Shown one piece after another: positions 17,014 through 26,198 of a DNA stretch of 64,000 nucleotides (position 1 is its first letter; every line of letters begins with the position of its first letter). The translations under genes were made by a program, and so were the position numbers. The stretch comes from Saprospiraceae bacterium. Lineage in GTDB: Bacteria > Bacteroidota > Bacteroidia > Chitinophagales > Saprospiraceae. Under the pieces are notes generated by a model. That model had not been told where the DNA came from. It did not search any database and saw nothing but the letters and a program-made list of their open reading frames with translations. The stretch covers positions 1,178,001 through 1,242,000 of the forward strand of contig JADKFX010000001.1 in assembly GCA_016717265.1 (NCBI GenBank). Direction: 5' to 3'.

Positions 17014-18720
17014 TTAAAATTTCACCAACTTCTCACATTTTACCTCAATTCTTTGCTCCATAATTTTAACAATATAAACTCCATTAGAAATAGAATTTAA
17101 CTCAATCTCATTACTTCCTGCATACAATCGTTTTGTTAGTATTAAATTTCCGTTTACATCATACAAATAGAGAAACATCTTTTCTGGATTATAATCCAAG
17201 ACATTGAGTATAAAATAATCTTTACAAGGGTTTGGAAATATTTCGATCTTAATTTGATCTTGATCATCGATTGTCGTAGTTGTTCCTATATTCAAAATCT
17301 TGCATAGTGTATCAGCTCCATTCTTATTTTTTGCAATCATACACACTTCATATATACCATTTTTGCTATACCGATGGATTGGACTTTGTGAATTACTCGT
17401 CATCCCATCTCCAAATCTCCATTCCCATTCAGTAACTTCATAAGCACTAAGATCTGTAAACTCAAAATTTAGATAATCAGTCGTATCTTGATCATGTCGC
17501 CACCATGCCCATGGGATATTATCTATTCCTAATGTATCACACAAACTGCCATCAAGAGGGCCTAGGCGATAGTTTGGCATATTGGGAATTCCGTAACCTC
17601 CCAGAGTTTTTAAGGCAAAACTATTAGATCGTGGTATACAAGCCTTTCCAGGCTCATTCGGTTTATTGATACGGTGCATCGCGAAATTACTGTATGCATT
17701 AGAAATGTATATTCTACCATCAGGACCAAGTTGATGTAGGTTGTATTGTGAACCCCATTGAGTTTGACTCTCAATAGTGTCTATTAATTCAGGAGAATCA
17801 AAGGATTGCAAATTTTCTAAATCCATTTGATATAGATTCTTTTGTTCACTGTAATATAAATATCTTGAATTTGGAGAAAAACTTATTCCTGAAAAACTGG
17901 AGGTTGGATAATTATCCATCCTTATAAATTCAATTTCTCCAGTACATCGATCAAATTTATAAAGCTTTATATATAATCCTTGTCTGAAATCAATGGCATC
18001 CAATAATGCAAAATACTCTCCATTAGGAGAAAAAACAACTTGGCCATATCCTTCTTTTATATTTGGACCAATATTTTGTGAACTAATTAGAATAATGCCC
18101 TCTGACGTTAATAAATATTTATAAAATAAATTTGTATTTTCCTTATTTAAAATTATCCAATAATCTCTACCATTAGCATGCTTACAAGCGGTTAAACATC
18201 CACTATTTATGGTGTCATGAACGACATTTCCTTTATTAATGACTTTTTCTGAGAATTTATCAATTAATAAGTAATTCAAATCAAGTACATGAAAATGTGG
18301 GGAATTTAATACAATATTAATATAAAATAAATAATAGCTCGAATCTGAATTTGGATTATTTAAAAATAATACACCTTGAGGTTCATGAAGTCCATCCCAA
18401 TACTGAATCCCTAAATTAGTAGCTCCTAGAACTTTTTTAAAATTTGCATCTTCTACATCATAACCATTGGTATAGTATAATAAATTCCCTTCCTTATCTG
18501 AAATGGATGCATTGGCTTCAAAAATAACCATCTTTCCTTGTGGTGCAAAACTTACCATTGGATTACCGCTATTAAAATCTACTAATGTAGTTCCAAATCT
18601 TGGGTCACCTTTACCTCCATCATATCCAAAAACCCAATTAAAATCATACCGTTGGCTATAGCCAACGGTATGATTTAATAAACCAAGGACAATTATTATA
18701 GTTCTTGTTATTCCACTCAT
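17014..18720 (-). CDS. Secreted T9SS protein with beta-propeller-like and PKD domains (paralogue 2)
   Basis: 568 residues. The ATG at 18720 is chosen because it overlaps the upstream stop as ATGA and gives a signal peptide (MSGITRTIIIVLGLLNHTVG, cleaved near YSQ). Same architecture as its neighbour: an N-terminal WVFGYDGGKGDPRFGTTLVDF block, KHANGRDYWIILNKE, KFDRCTGEIEFI and FSPNSRYLYYSE repeats, a PKD domain (FTDLSAYEVTEWEWRFGDG... YSKNGIYEVCMIAKN), then a por-type sorting domain (IEIFPNPCKDYFILNV). Exported by T9SS; ligand unknown. It is followed by an intrinsic terminator. Confidence 0.9.
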   Translation of the reverse strand: MSGITRTIIIVLGLLNHTVGYSQRYDFNWVFGYDGGKGDPRFGTTLVDFNSGNPMVSFAPQGKMVIFEANASISDKEGNLLYYTNGYDVEDANFKKVLGATNLGIQYWDGLHEPQGVLFLNNPNSDSSYYLFYINIVLNSPHFHVLDLNYLLIDKFSEKVINKGNVVHDTINSGCLTACKHANGRDYWIILNKENTNLFYKYLLTSEGIILISSQNIGPNIKEGYGQVVFSPNGEYFALLDAIDFRQGLYIKLYKFDRCTGEIEFIRMDNYPTSSFSGISFSPNSRYLYYSEQKNLYQMDLENLQSFDSPELIDTIESQTQWGSQYNLHQLGPDGRIYISNAYSNFAMHRINKPNEPGKACIPRSNSFALKTLGGYGIPNMPNYRLGPLDGSLCDTLGIDNIPWAWWRHDQDTTDYLNFEFTDLSAYEVTEWEWRFGDGMTSNSQSPIHRYSKNGIYEVCMIAKNKNGADTLCKILNIGTTTTIDDQDQIKIEIFPNPCKDYFILNVLDYNPEKMFLYLYDVNGNLILTKRLYAGSNEIELNSISNGVYIVKIMEQRIEVKCEKLVKF

Positions 18721-19112
18721 TCGATTAATAATTTTTTTAATATGACCTTGCCATTTAAACATTCAACCCTCAAAAAATAAATGCCACATTTAAGATTGTC
18801 TGTACTTAATTTAATCAGATCTAATGATTTTGTATTTAGCTCATTTTGAATATATCGACCATGAATATCCAATACTTCAATTTTTAGAATGCTAGTCTCT
18901 CTATTTAAATTTTCAAGGATAACCCAGCTTTTGGTAGGATTAGGGTATAATCTGATTCCATTTTCATGGTCTATATTTTTAGAACTCATTACTACCGGCT
19001 GAGAAGGAGGACAAAGTACATCATCATTGAATTCATAATCAATCGTCTTAGCATATAACATTCTTGCAACAGATACAGCGTAGGAATTCTGACGATTTAC
19101 AATTCTATTCAT
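18717..19112 (-). CDS. 131-residue ORF consisting mainly of a T9SS sorting domain; possible gene remnant
   Basis: The ORF overlaps the end of the MacB-type permease gene by 8 nt (ATGAATAG) and the start of the downstream T9SS gene by 4 nt (ATGA), so it could be translated by coupling. Its last ~75 residues (GIRLYPNPTKSWVILEN ... CGIYFLRVE ... LKKLLIE) are a complete por-type sorting domain. The first ~55 residues (including ARMLYAKTIDYEFNDDVLCPP) look like the end of a larger secreted protein. There is no signal peptide, so as it stands it could not reach T9SS. Either it is the 3' remnant of a deleted cargo gene or an unusual cytoplasmic/linker peptide; I favour the remnant. Confidence 0.6.
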   Translation of the reverse strand: MNRIVNRQNSYAVSVARMLYAKTIDYEFNDDVLCPPSQPVVMSSKNIDHENGIRLYPNPTKSWVILENLNRETSILKIEVLDIHGRYIQNELNTKSLDLIKLSTDNLKCGIYFLRVECLNGKVILKKLLIE

Positions 19113-20343
19113 ATCTCAAAGCTTCCACCGGGTCTAAGTTGGCAGCTTTTAAAGCAGGGTATAAGCCAGACAAAATACCGACGATCATACAGACAACTAA
19201 GCCTAATATAATCCAGGCCCAAGGAATAAAAAATGCACCTCCAACAATTAATGTTACGATATTTCCAACAGGAATGCCTATTAATATACCAAGGATTCCT
19301 CCAAACTGACAGATGATAATTGCTTCTGTTAAAAATTGATAAATAATATTTCTTTTCGTGGCACCTATAGCTTTTGCAATTCCTATTTCTCGGGTTCGTT
19401 CTGTTACAGAAACTAACATGATATTCATTAAACCAATGGCAGCGCCTAATAATGTCATTAAACCTATGGCAATGGCAGCGGCCCGAAGTTTGACTGTATT
19501 TTCTTTTAAAAACTCTACAATACCATCACTTTTAAAAATTTCAAAATCGCTTTCTTCATAAGGTTTTAATTGCCGAATTACTCTCATAATTCCAGTAGCA
19601 TCTGATATCGTATTTTCCATTTGCATTGCGTCGGATACCGCAACATCTAAATCGTAATTTGCATCTGCATAACCATAATCAAATTTTGCTCTTAAAAGGG
19701 GAATAAAAATTCTCCGATCAGCACCTTCATTCATACTTGCTCCTTTTGATTTTAAAACACCGACGATCTGATATTTCTGATTATTGATAAGGATGGTTTG
19801 ATTAATTGCTTTTTCGGCCAAATCATTAAATAATCGCTTTACTATTTCAGCTCCAATGATTGCTCTCGGACTACCATTTTCCAATTCATGATTTGAAAAA
19901 CTTCTTCCATTTGAAATTTCATAACCGGTGACTTTGAAATAATTTTCATCGATTCCGCGAATTCTTGTGGTAGGATTTGTTTTCTGATTTTCAAATTGCA
20001 CTACAGCATTTCCACTTGCTCCAAAGGATACAGTCACAAAGCCTTTATTTATAAACCGTTCTTTAAATTCAATGACCTGAGTATATTTTAGAGGTGGAGA
20101 TTCCTTGTAATTTTGTCCGCTGCCATGTCTGCGAAATTCAGTTGATTTTCGATCAATACTAAAGCTATTCGCCCCTAAGTAGGAAAAATTGCTACTCATA
20201 CTGTAGATCATACTATCGATAGATGTCAAAATACCTACCAATGCCATGATTCCTAAAGCAATTATCAAAAGTGTCAAAACAGACCTTAATAAATTCGCTT
20301 TGACATTGGAAAATGATAAAAGGAATATTTCTTTATATTTCAT
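19105..20343 (-). CDS. MacB/FtsX-family ABC transporter permease
   Basis: 412 residues. One N-terminal transmembrane helix (about 20-42, LTLLIIALGIMALVGIL), a large extracytoplasmic MacB_PCD-type domain (about 50-275), then three helices (about 290-315, 337-365, 375-397) of the FtsX domain. The C-terminal GLYPALKAANLDPVEALRYE is the classic ending, so the gene is complete. MacB-type permeases couple a cytoplasmic ATPase to movement of substrates in the periplasm (lipoprotein, peptide or macrolide export). No ATP-binding subunit gene is adjacent; it must be encoded elsewhere. Downstream it overlaps a sorting-domain-only ORF. Confidence 0.9.
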   Translation of the reverse strand: MKYKEIFLLSFSNVKANLLRSVLTLLIIALGIMALVGILTSIDSMIYSMSSNFSYLGANSFSIDRKSTEFRRHGSGQNYKESPPLKYTQVIEFKERFINKGFVTVSFGASGNAVVQFENQKTNPTTRIRGIDENYFKVTGYEISNGRSFSNHELENGSPRAIIGAEIVKRLFNDLAEKAINQTILINNQKYQIVGVLKSKGASMNEGADRRIFIPLLRAKFDYGYADANYDLDVAVSDAMQMENTISDATGIMRVIRQLKPYEESDFEIFKSDGIVEFLKENTVKLRAAAIAIGLMTLLGAAIGLMNIMLVSVTERTREIGIAKAIGATKRNIIYQFLTEAIIICQFGGILGILIGIPVGNIVTLIVGGAFFIPWAWIILGLVVCMIVGILSGLYPALKAANLDPVEALRYE

Positions 20344-20427
20344 ATTCTATTTCAAAGATAAGCGGTACTTAATCAACCGACTTCTTTTTTGTATTGAAGC
20401 GGCTCACTTTTCGACGAATTGGAATTA

Positions 20428-21237
20428 TTAATCGAGGATAGCAGTTTGACTTAAGTTAAGCAAATCATTATGAATAAACGAATTGGATGCTATGATATGA
20501 TGTGAATTTAAAATGTTTTCGGTCTCCCCATTAAAATTTGTGACACGACCACCAGCTTCCCGTATCAATAATATTCCTGCGGCCATATCCCATGAATTCA
20601 AACGAGTTTCATAATAACCATCAAAGCGCCCACAGGCTGTATATGCAAGATCAATAGCAGCAGAACCTAATCGACGAACGCCTCTGGATTGATTTAATAC
20701 AGCAACCAGGATTTGAAGAAGATTATCCATCCACTTTCTTTGATATGGAAAGCCTGTTGCAATGACAGATTCATCTATACGTTTTACCGCACTAACACTT
20801 ATTTTTTTTCCATTGCAATAAGCTCCTCCATCCTTCCATGCATAAAAACATGCATCTTGCATGATGTCGTGCACAATACCAATTAACAATTCATTCCCTC
20901 TCACTAAAGCAAGACTAATTGAGAAGATTGGAATCCCTTTTAAAAAATTCGTAGTGCCATCTAAAGGATCAATAATCCAGGTATATTCACTTACCAGATC
21001 AATTGAATGGGTTCCTTCTTCTGTAATAAAGCTACTTTTCGGAATTAATAAGGACAGTTCAGAAACTAGTTTTTTTTCTGTTTCAATATCAACATACGAA
21101 ACTAAACTATGTTTCTCTTTTTCTTGAATCTGTTCATCTGTCACTTTACCCAATTCTTCTTTAATAAAAACAGACGCAGCTTTAACAATGCCTACTGCTT
21201 TGCAGCAAATTTCCTCAATAGCTATGGTGTTATTCAT
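20428..21237 (-). CDS. Inositol-monophosphatase-family phosphatase
   Basis: 269 residues, normal for the family. Metal-binding and catalytic motifs are intact: FITEEGTH (Glu ligand), WIIDPLDGTTNFLKGIP (the IMP signature 1), and WDMAAGILLIREAGGRVT (signature 2). It hydrolyses a phosphate ester such as myo-inositol-1-phosphate, or a related sugar or nucleotide phosphate; members in Bacteroidota are often annotated suhB-like, but the substrate cannot be read from sequence. Lies about 84 nt upstream of the MacB-type permease on the same strand. Confidence 0.93.
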   Translation of the reverse strand: MNNTIAIEEICCKAVGIVKAASVFIKEELGKVTDEQIQEKEKHSLVSYVDIETEKKLVSELSLLIPKSSFITEEGTHSIDLVSEYTWIIDPLDGTTNFLKGIPIFSISLALVRGNELLIGIVHDIMQDACFYAWKDGGAYCNGKKISVSAVKRIDESVIATGFPYQRKWMDNLLQILVAVLNQSRGVRRLGSAAIDLAYTACGRFDGYYETRLNSWDMAAGILLIREAGGRVTNFNGETENILNSHHIIASNSFIHNDLLNLSQTAILD

Positions 21238-21254
21238 ATAAATTGTATTCTGTG

Positions 21255-21283
21255 TAAAGTTACATTAATTTTTAACCTTCCAA
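21255..21283 (-). promoter_or_regulatory. Candidate promoter for the inositol-monophosphatase-family gene
   Basis: Reading the minus strand: TTG (21283-21281), an 18-nt spacer, then TAACTTTA (21262-21255), which matches 7 of 8 positions of TAnnTTTG counting the free positions. It ends 17 nt before the ATG. Confidence 0.5.
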
Positions 21284-21541
21284 TGAGTTGCAAAGTCTGT
21301 TCTGAATTCATTTACTACCATTTGCTGTTTGAAATCCAACAATCCATATAGGTGGATTTTAATTTACCGGAACTTTGTTTTGAATTGCTAAGTATTTTCG
21401 AACACTTGAATTTAAGTCAGCTCATAAGCCCAAGGCGTATTGAAAGTTGGATTGTATTAATAATGGATGCTTATTGAATTTTAAACCAGAACTATTTTTT
21501 CAAATAATCCCGGCTTGTTATATTATAGCTTATAAGGATCC
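21284..21541. other. Non-coding gap, no recognisable element
   Basis: The stretch between the phosphatase promoter and the end of the esterase gene shows no credible ORF, tRNA or strong hairpin. A weak inverted repeat (AATCCA ... TGGATT) occurs near 21343-21360. Confidence 0.5.
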
Positions 21542-22444
21542 TTATTTTTTTAGTATAAATCGTATAGGAATTGAAAATCGATTACTCCATGAATTTTCAC
21601 TATGATCGTCTCCTTTGAAAATTAAACTTTTATAATTTATTTCGGTGTAATTATTTTCTTTGAAATACTGATCCGCTTGTAATTGGTATACCCGATAATT
21701 TAAATCCGATCCTAAAGTGCCATAATCAAAATAAAATCGATGTGTTTTTGAATCCGGGATTTTATTTTTGAGATACATAAGGATATAGGGTGCAATATTT
21801 TCATTTTTATTTTCTAATCCAACAGGCCAATGCGTGGACATACAAATTGCGCTTGAAAAAATATCCGGGTATTCACAAACTGCATACAAGGAAATCAAAG
21901 CACCCATACTAGATCCTGCAATAAAAGTATTTTCTGGTTTTGTTAGGGTAGCATACGTTTTATCTATAAAAGGTTTTAGCTCTTTAACTAAAAAGGAAAG
22001 ATAGTCATCTCCTAAAAGCTTATTTTCAAGTCTGTTTTTAATAAAATATGTGCTTAGTGCTTTTGGAAGATAACGGATTGCTTTTTCAGGACAATATTCA
22101 GTTCGCCTGAGTTTGGAGTCATTCCAAATTCCCACGACAATGCAGGCTTTGATTTCTAATCGATCGATAAGTTCTGTAAGGGTTTCATCTATCTTCCATT
22201 CCTTGTGATTCCAGGAATTTGTTGAATCAAACAGCATTTGTCCATCTTGCATATAAAGGACCGGGTAGCGTTTAGTGGTGTCGTAGTGCGGAGGTAACCA
22301 GACATCTATATTCCGAGCTTTTACAAAAGTTGATTTGAATTTTTCATGACGAATAATTTTTCCGAATGCAACCACTGGTTTTTGAGAAAAGCTGTAAGCT
22401 GTACAAAGTAGCATCAGGAAGCCAGATAAAATCCATTGAACCAT
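21542..22444 (-). CDS. Secreted esterase-D/enterochelin-esterase-like hydrolase
   Basis: 300 residues with an N-terminal signal peptide (MVQWILSGFLMLLCTAYSFSQ). Family blocks are VWLPPHYDTTKRYPVLYMQDGQ, CIVVGIWND, LVKELKPFIDKTYATL, the nucleophile elbow GSSMGALISLYA and a C-terminal catalytic-histidine region GDDHSENSW. This is the alpha/beta-hydrolase esterase family (PF00756-like). Likely periplasmic or extracellular carboxylesterase; the substrate is not evident. It starts 21 nt after the rpoN stop and is probably co-transcribed with it. Confidence 0.88.
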   Translation of the reverse strand: MVQWILSGFLMLLCTAYSFSQKPVVAFGKIIRHEKFKSTFVKARNIDVWLPPHYDTTKRYPVLYMQDGQMLFDSTNSWNHKEWKIDETLTELIDRLEIKACIVVGIWNDSKLRRTEYCPEKAIRYLPKALSTYFIKNRLENKLLGDDYLSFLVKELKPFIDKTYATLTKPENTFIAGSSMGALISLYAVCEYPDIFSSAICMSTHWPVGLENKNENIAPYILMYLKNKIPDSKTHRFYFDYGTLGSDLNYRVYQLQADQYFKENNYTEINYKSLIFKGDDHSENSWSNRFSIPIRFILKK

Positions 22445-22465
22445 AGTTTCCTTAAAGTATCTTTA

Positions 22466-24022
22466 TTAGACTAATTCTTTTCTTAATCGTGCAACTGGAA
22501 TATTCATTTGTTCCCGGTATTTTGCAATTGTTCTTCTCGCAATATTATAACCTTTGCGCATCAAGAGTGACTTTAATTTTTCATCACTTAAAGGTTTGCG
22601 TTTGCTTTCATTCTGAACAAGGTCGGAAAGAATTTTTTTAACTTCTAAAGTAGATACTTCATCTCCTTCTTCATTTTGCATAGATTCTGAAAAGAAATCT
22701 TTTAAGCGCTTTGTGCCGAATTCAGTTTGAACAAATTTGCTGTTTGCAACCCGTGAAATTGTAGAAATATCTAAGGATGTTATTTCTGCAATATCTTTTA
22801 AAATCATGGGTTTGATTTTTTTCTGATCGCCCGTCATGAAATACTCTTGTTGATACTGCATGATGGAATACATCGTACGGTATAAGGTGTCCTGACGCTG
22901 TTTAATAGCATCTATAAACCATTTTGCACTTTCTATTTTTTGTTTTATAAACAATACAGCTTCTTTCTCTTTCTTATTATTTTGTCCTGCTTTTTTATTG
23001 TCTTTATAATGACGCAACATATCTAAATATTGATCATTAATTCTTAAGTCCGGAGCATTGCGACTATTTAAAGACAGTTCGAGTTCTCCATCGCGATTTG
23101 TAATCGTAAAATCAGGTACAATAAAATGGCCAGCAACTGAAGACGTTTGTAGCTGATCGACATAACCGGAAGACGGTTTCGGATTTAATTTAAGAATTTC
23201 ATTTACAGCTACCTTCAACTGTGCTTCTGTAAGGTTGAGTACTCTTTGTAATTTAGTGTAATGCTTTTTTGTAAACTCATCAAAATATTTTTCAAGTATA
23301 AATTCAGTTAACCTTAAAACTTTTAATTGAATTTTAGTGGTGGTTAATTTAAGTTTCACCCGAATTTGTAAAAGTAAACATTCTTGTAAAGACCGTGCGC
23401 CTACACCAGGCGGGTCAAAGGATTGAATTTTACCTAATATTTCAAGAATTTCTTTTTCTGTTACGGTAATGTTTTGAGAAAATACTAAATCATCAATGAT
23501 AGCGTTTGGTTCTCTTCTTAAATATCCATCATCATCAATACTTCCAACAATTTGTAAGGCAATTTTAAATTGATCTTCATTTTTAAGTTTTAGGAGACCA
23601 ATTTGCTTTCTTAAATGATCGTGAAATGTATTTTCAACAGCAATTGGAACGGAGCGATGTTCTTCCTCCTGGGCGCCATAATCATCGCCTTTATATTTAT
23701 AGGAAGCGGTATTATCATCCATATAATTGTTGAGATAATCATCGAAACTATCACTACTCATGAGATCTTCCTGACTATTATTGTCAAGCCGATCCCGGTC
23801 TTCTGTTTCAAAATCATATTCTAAATCCGAACTATTATCCTGCTGATCCTGATCATAGGGTTCATCCTGATCATTATGTTCATCCAGAGCCGGGTTGGAT
23901 TCCAATTCTTCCTGAATCCTTTGATCTAATATGGAAGTAGGAATTTGCAACAACTTCATTAATTGAATTTGTTGAGGCGATAATTTTTGTAAAAGACTCT
24001 GACTTAAATGTTGTTTAATCAT
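22466..24022 (-). CDS. rpoN: RNA polymerase sigma-54 factor
   Basis: 518 residues. Region I is the glutamine/leucine-rich activator-interaction segment at the N-terminus (LSQSLLQKLSPQQIQLMKLLQIP). Region II (about 45-115) is strongly acidic. The core-binding domain follows, and region III contains the helix-turn-helix (LKDIAEITSLDISTISRVANSK) and the diagnostic RpoN box ARRTIAKYREQMNI near the C-terminus, which reads the -24 promoter element. It directs RNA polymerase to promoters that need enhancer-binding AAA+ activators; none is encoded in this window. Confidence 0.97.
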   Translation of the reverse strand: MIKQHLSQSLLQKLSPQQIQLMKLLQIPTSILDQRIQEELESNPALDEHNDQDEPYDQDQQDNSSDLEYDFETEDRDRLDNNSQEDLMSSDSFDDYLNNYMDDNTASYKYKGDDYGAQEEEHRSVPIAVENTFHDHLRKQIGLLKLKNEDQFKIALQIVGSIDDDGYLRREPNAIIDDLVFSQNITVTEKEILEILGKIQSFDPPGVGARSLQECLLLQIRVKLKLTTTKIQLKVLRLTEFILEKYFDEFTKKHYTKLQRVLNLTEAQLKVAVNEILKLNPKPSSGYVDQLQTSSVAGHFIVPDFTITNRDGELELSLNSRNAPDLRINDQYLDMLRHYKDNKKAGQNNKKEKEAVLFIKQKIESAKWFIDAIKQRQDTLYRTMYSIMQYQQEYFMTGDQKKIKPMILKDIAEITSLDISTISRVANSKFVQTEFGTKRLKDFFSESMQNEEGDEVSTLEVKKILSDLVQNESKRKPLSDEKLKSLLMRKGYNIARRTIAKYREQMNIPVARLRKELV

Positions 24023-24196
24023 GAATGAGGACCTTAGAAATTAAAACAATAAAAGCTCCGGCTTGGTTCTGGCATAATCTCATGAAAAATCCATGTAAAT
24101 ATTTTCAGATCGTCAGCTTTGGGAAACTTCGTAACATTGCAAGGCAAAAGTAATTAAATTTTACTCATATTATAAAAATATTTAATATATAATTTT

Positions 24197-25990
24197 ATGT
24201 CAAGTCCAATACCAAAAAGAATTGCCGGTCTTAGATCGGCTATGTCCCGAGCTGCTATTGATGCCTACATCATTCCTACTGCAGACCCTCATCAAAGTGA
24301 ATACGTCCCTACTTATTGGGGTACCCGGGAATGGATTACAGGGTTTACAGGTTCAGCAGGTTCGGCAGTAATTACTGCAAATCATGCAGGTTTATGGACG
24401 GATTCCAGGTATTTTCTTCAAGCAACCAGTCAATTAAAAGGTACTGGCGTGCAACTTCATAAGTTGGTTGCACAAGCCCAAGCAGAATATATTGACTGGA
24501 TTTGCAGTCAATTAAAACCGGGCCAAACAGTAGGTTGTGACTTTTGGTGTTTTTCACTGTCACAAATTCAAGCTTTTGATAAGAAATTAACGGAAAAGGG
24601 CTTGCTTCTAAAGGATTGTGGTGATTTATTAAGCGAAGTCTGGGAAAATCGCCCGGAACTTAGCAGAGAAGTTGTTTATGAACACTTGGTAAAATTTGCT
24701 GGTAAGACCAGAGAAGTCAAATTAAATTTTATTCGGGCTGAAATGAAAAAGCTTCAGGTAGAATATTTTCTTATAACAGCACTAGATGAAATTGCTCATT
24801 TACTAAACCTTAGAGGAAAAGATGTGCATTGCAATCCAGTTTTTATAGCTTACCTACTTTTAGGACCCGAACGTTCTGATCTTTTTATTGCTGAAGGAAA
24901 AATAGATCCATCATTAGAATTGAAATTAAAAGAAGCTGGAATTGAGTTAAAACCTTATGAGGAGATCAATTCAGCCATCAATTCTATAAAAAAAGGTAAT
25001 CGGGTACTCATTGACCAATCTACTTTGAATGCTAAGCTTGCATTGCAACTTCCAAAAGGATCCTTAGTGAATGAGGCAAGTCCGGTTATGAAACTGAAAG
25101 CAATAAAAAACAAAGCTGAAATTGGGCATATTCGAAAAGTAATGGAAAAGGATGGAGTCGCACTACTCAAAGCATTTATGTGGCTTGAATCCATCTTGAA
25201 GAAACGAAAAAACTGTACTGAATATGAATTTGCTCAAAAAATTGGTGAGTTTAGAGCGGCCAGACCAAACTATGTAGGTGAAAGTTTTGATGCAATTGTA
25301 GGGTATCAAGAGAATGGAGCCATCATCCATTATAAGCCTGATGAAAAAAATTCAGCTACTATTAAGTCAAAAGGAATCTTATTAGTGGATTCAGGTGGGC
25401 AATATTTGGATGGCACAACCGATATTACCCGAACGATCGCGTTAAGTAAGCCGGGTCCTGAAGTTAAAAAGCATTTTACTGCAGTTTTGATGGGACACAT
25501 TGCTTTAGCAGATGTGGTTTTTCCAGAAGGGACAAAAGGAATCCAGTTAGATGTCCTATCCCGCCAATATTTATGGAAACAATCCTTAAATTTTGCTCAT
25601 GGTACCGGTCATGGAGTTGGTTATTTTATGAATGTACATGAGCCACCTCAAGGCTTTGTTAGTGCCTGGAATCAAAGAGGACAAACGGAAATGATGGAAG
25701 GGATGCTGACATCTAATGAACCAGGATATTATAAAGAAGGCTCCTATGGGATTCGAATTGAAAATTTAGTATTAAATGCATTCCATTCTAAGGGTCCTAC
25801 AGGCAGATTTCTAAAATTAGAGACGGTAAGTTTATTTCCTATTGACCTAAATCTAGTTTATACTCCTATGATGAACCGGCAAACAGTAGATTGGCTAAAT
25901 GCCTATCATAAAGAGGTTTATAAGCGTTTATCGCCACACTTGGATGCAAAAGAGAAGAAATGGTTAAAACAGAAGTGCAAAACATTATAA
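24197..25990 (+). CDS. Three-domain Xaa-Pro aminopeptidase (M24B)
   Basis: 597 residues, the length of the eukaryote-like APP1-type enzyme rather than the ~440-residue PepP. Two creatinase-like N-terminal domains (MSRAAIDAYIIPTADPHQSEYVP; second from about residue 160) precede the catalytic pita-bread domain. Metal ligands are visible: two aspartates in LVDSGGQYLDGTTDITRT, a histidine in HGTGHGVGYF, and glutamates in SNEPGYYKEGSYGIRIEN. It removes an N-terminal residue before proline; no signal peptide, so cytoplasmic. Divergent from rpoN across 174 nt. Confidence 0.95.
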   Translation: MSSPIPKRIAGLRSAMSRAAIDAYIIPTADPHQSEYVPTYWGTREWITGFTGSAGSAVITANHAGLWTDSRYFLQATSQLKGTGVQLHKLVAQAQAEYIDWICSQLKPGQTVGCDFWCFSLSQIQAFDKKLTEKGLLLKDCGDLLSEVWENRPELSREVVYEHLVKFAGKTREVKLNFIRAEMKKLQVEYFLITALDEIAHLLNLRGKDVHCNPVFIAYLLLGPERSDLFIAEGKIDPSLELKLKEAGIELKPYEEINSAINSIKKGNRVLIDQSTLNAKLALQLPKGSLVNEASPVMKLKAIKNKAEIGHIRKVMEKDGVALLKAFMWLESILKKRKNCTEYEFAQKIGEFRAARPNYVGESFDAIVGYQENGAIIHYKPDEKNSATIKSKGILLVDSGGQYLDGTTDITRTIALSKPGPEVKKHFTAVLMGHIALADVVFPEGTKGIQLDVLSRQYLWKQSLNFAHGTGHGVGYFMNVHEPPQGFVSAWNQRGQTEMMEGMLTSNEPGYYKEGSYGIRIENLVLNAFHSKGPTGRFLKLETVSLFPIDLNLVYTPMMNRQTVDWLNAYHKEVYKRLSPHLDAKEKKWLKQKCKTL

Positions 25991-26017
25991 AAATGGAAGA
26001 AATTGATGGGCTTTACC

Positions 26018-26048
26018 TTGCAAAACAAGCATTTTTGATTTTACTTTG
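26018..26048 (+). promoter_or_regulatory. Candidate promoter for the 41-residue membrane peptide gene
   Basis: TTG (26018-26020), a 20-nt spacer and TTACTTTG (26041-26048, one mismatch to TAnnTTTG). The start codon is 19 nt downstream. Confidence 0.45.
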
Positions 26049-26066
26049 CAGCATTAAAGACAAATC

Positions 26067-26192
26067 ATGGAAATCCAACAACTGAAAAAGGGCAGCAAAG
26101 GAAGATGTTTTGTATTCTTCCTGGTGTTTCTCTTCTTATTTATAAGCCTCTTAGTATATATCTATAATAAGAACTTTCAACTAAGCTTTTAA
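26067..26192 (+). CDS. 41-residue single-pass membrane peptide
   Basis: An ATG at 26067 opens a 41-codon ORF. The first 13 residues are polar and basic (MEIQQLKKGSKGR), then about 21 strongly hydrophobic residues (CFVFFLVFLFLFISLLVYIY), then a short polar tail (NKNFQLSF). The layout is that of a small inner-membrane protein with a cytoplasmic positive N-terminus. A Bacteroidota-like promoter precedes it, and it ends only 6 nt from the stop of the convergent 64-residue gene. No family recognised. The main reason for doubt is its length. Confidence 0.55.
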   Translation: MEIQQLKKGSKGRCFVFFLVFLFLFISLLVYIYNKNFQLSF

Positions 26193-26198
26193 ACGAAA

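Noticed and set aside
15130..24022. Minus-strand run of genes as a mobile or horizontally acquired island
   Set aside because: No integrase, transposase, flanking repeats or tRNA junction; composition looks like the neighbours by eye.
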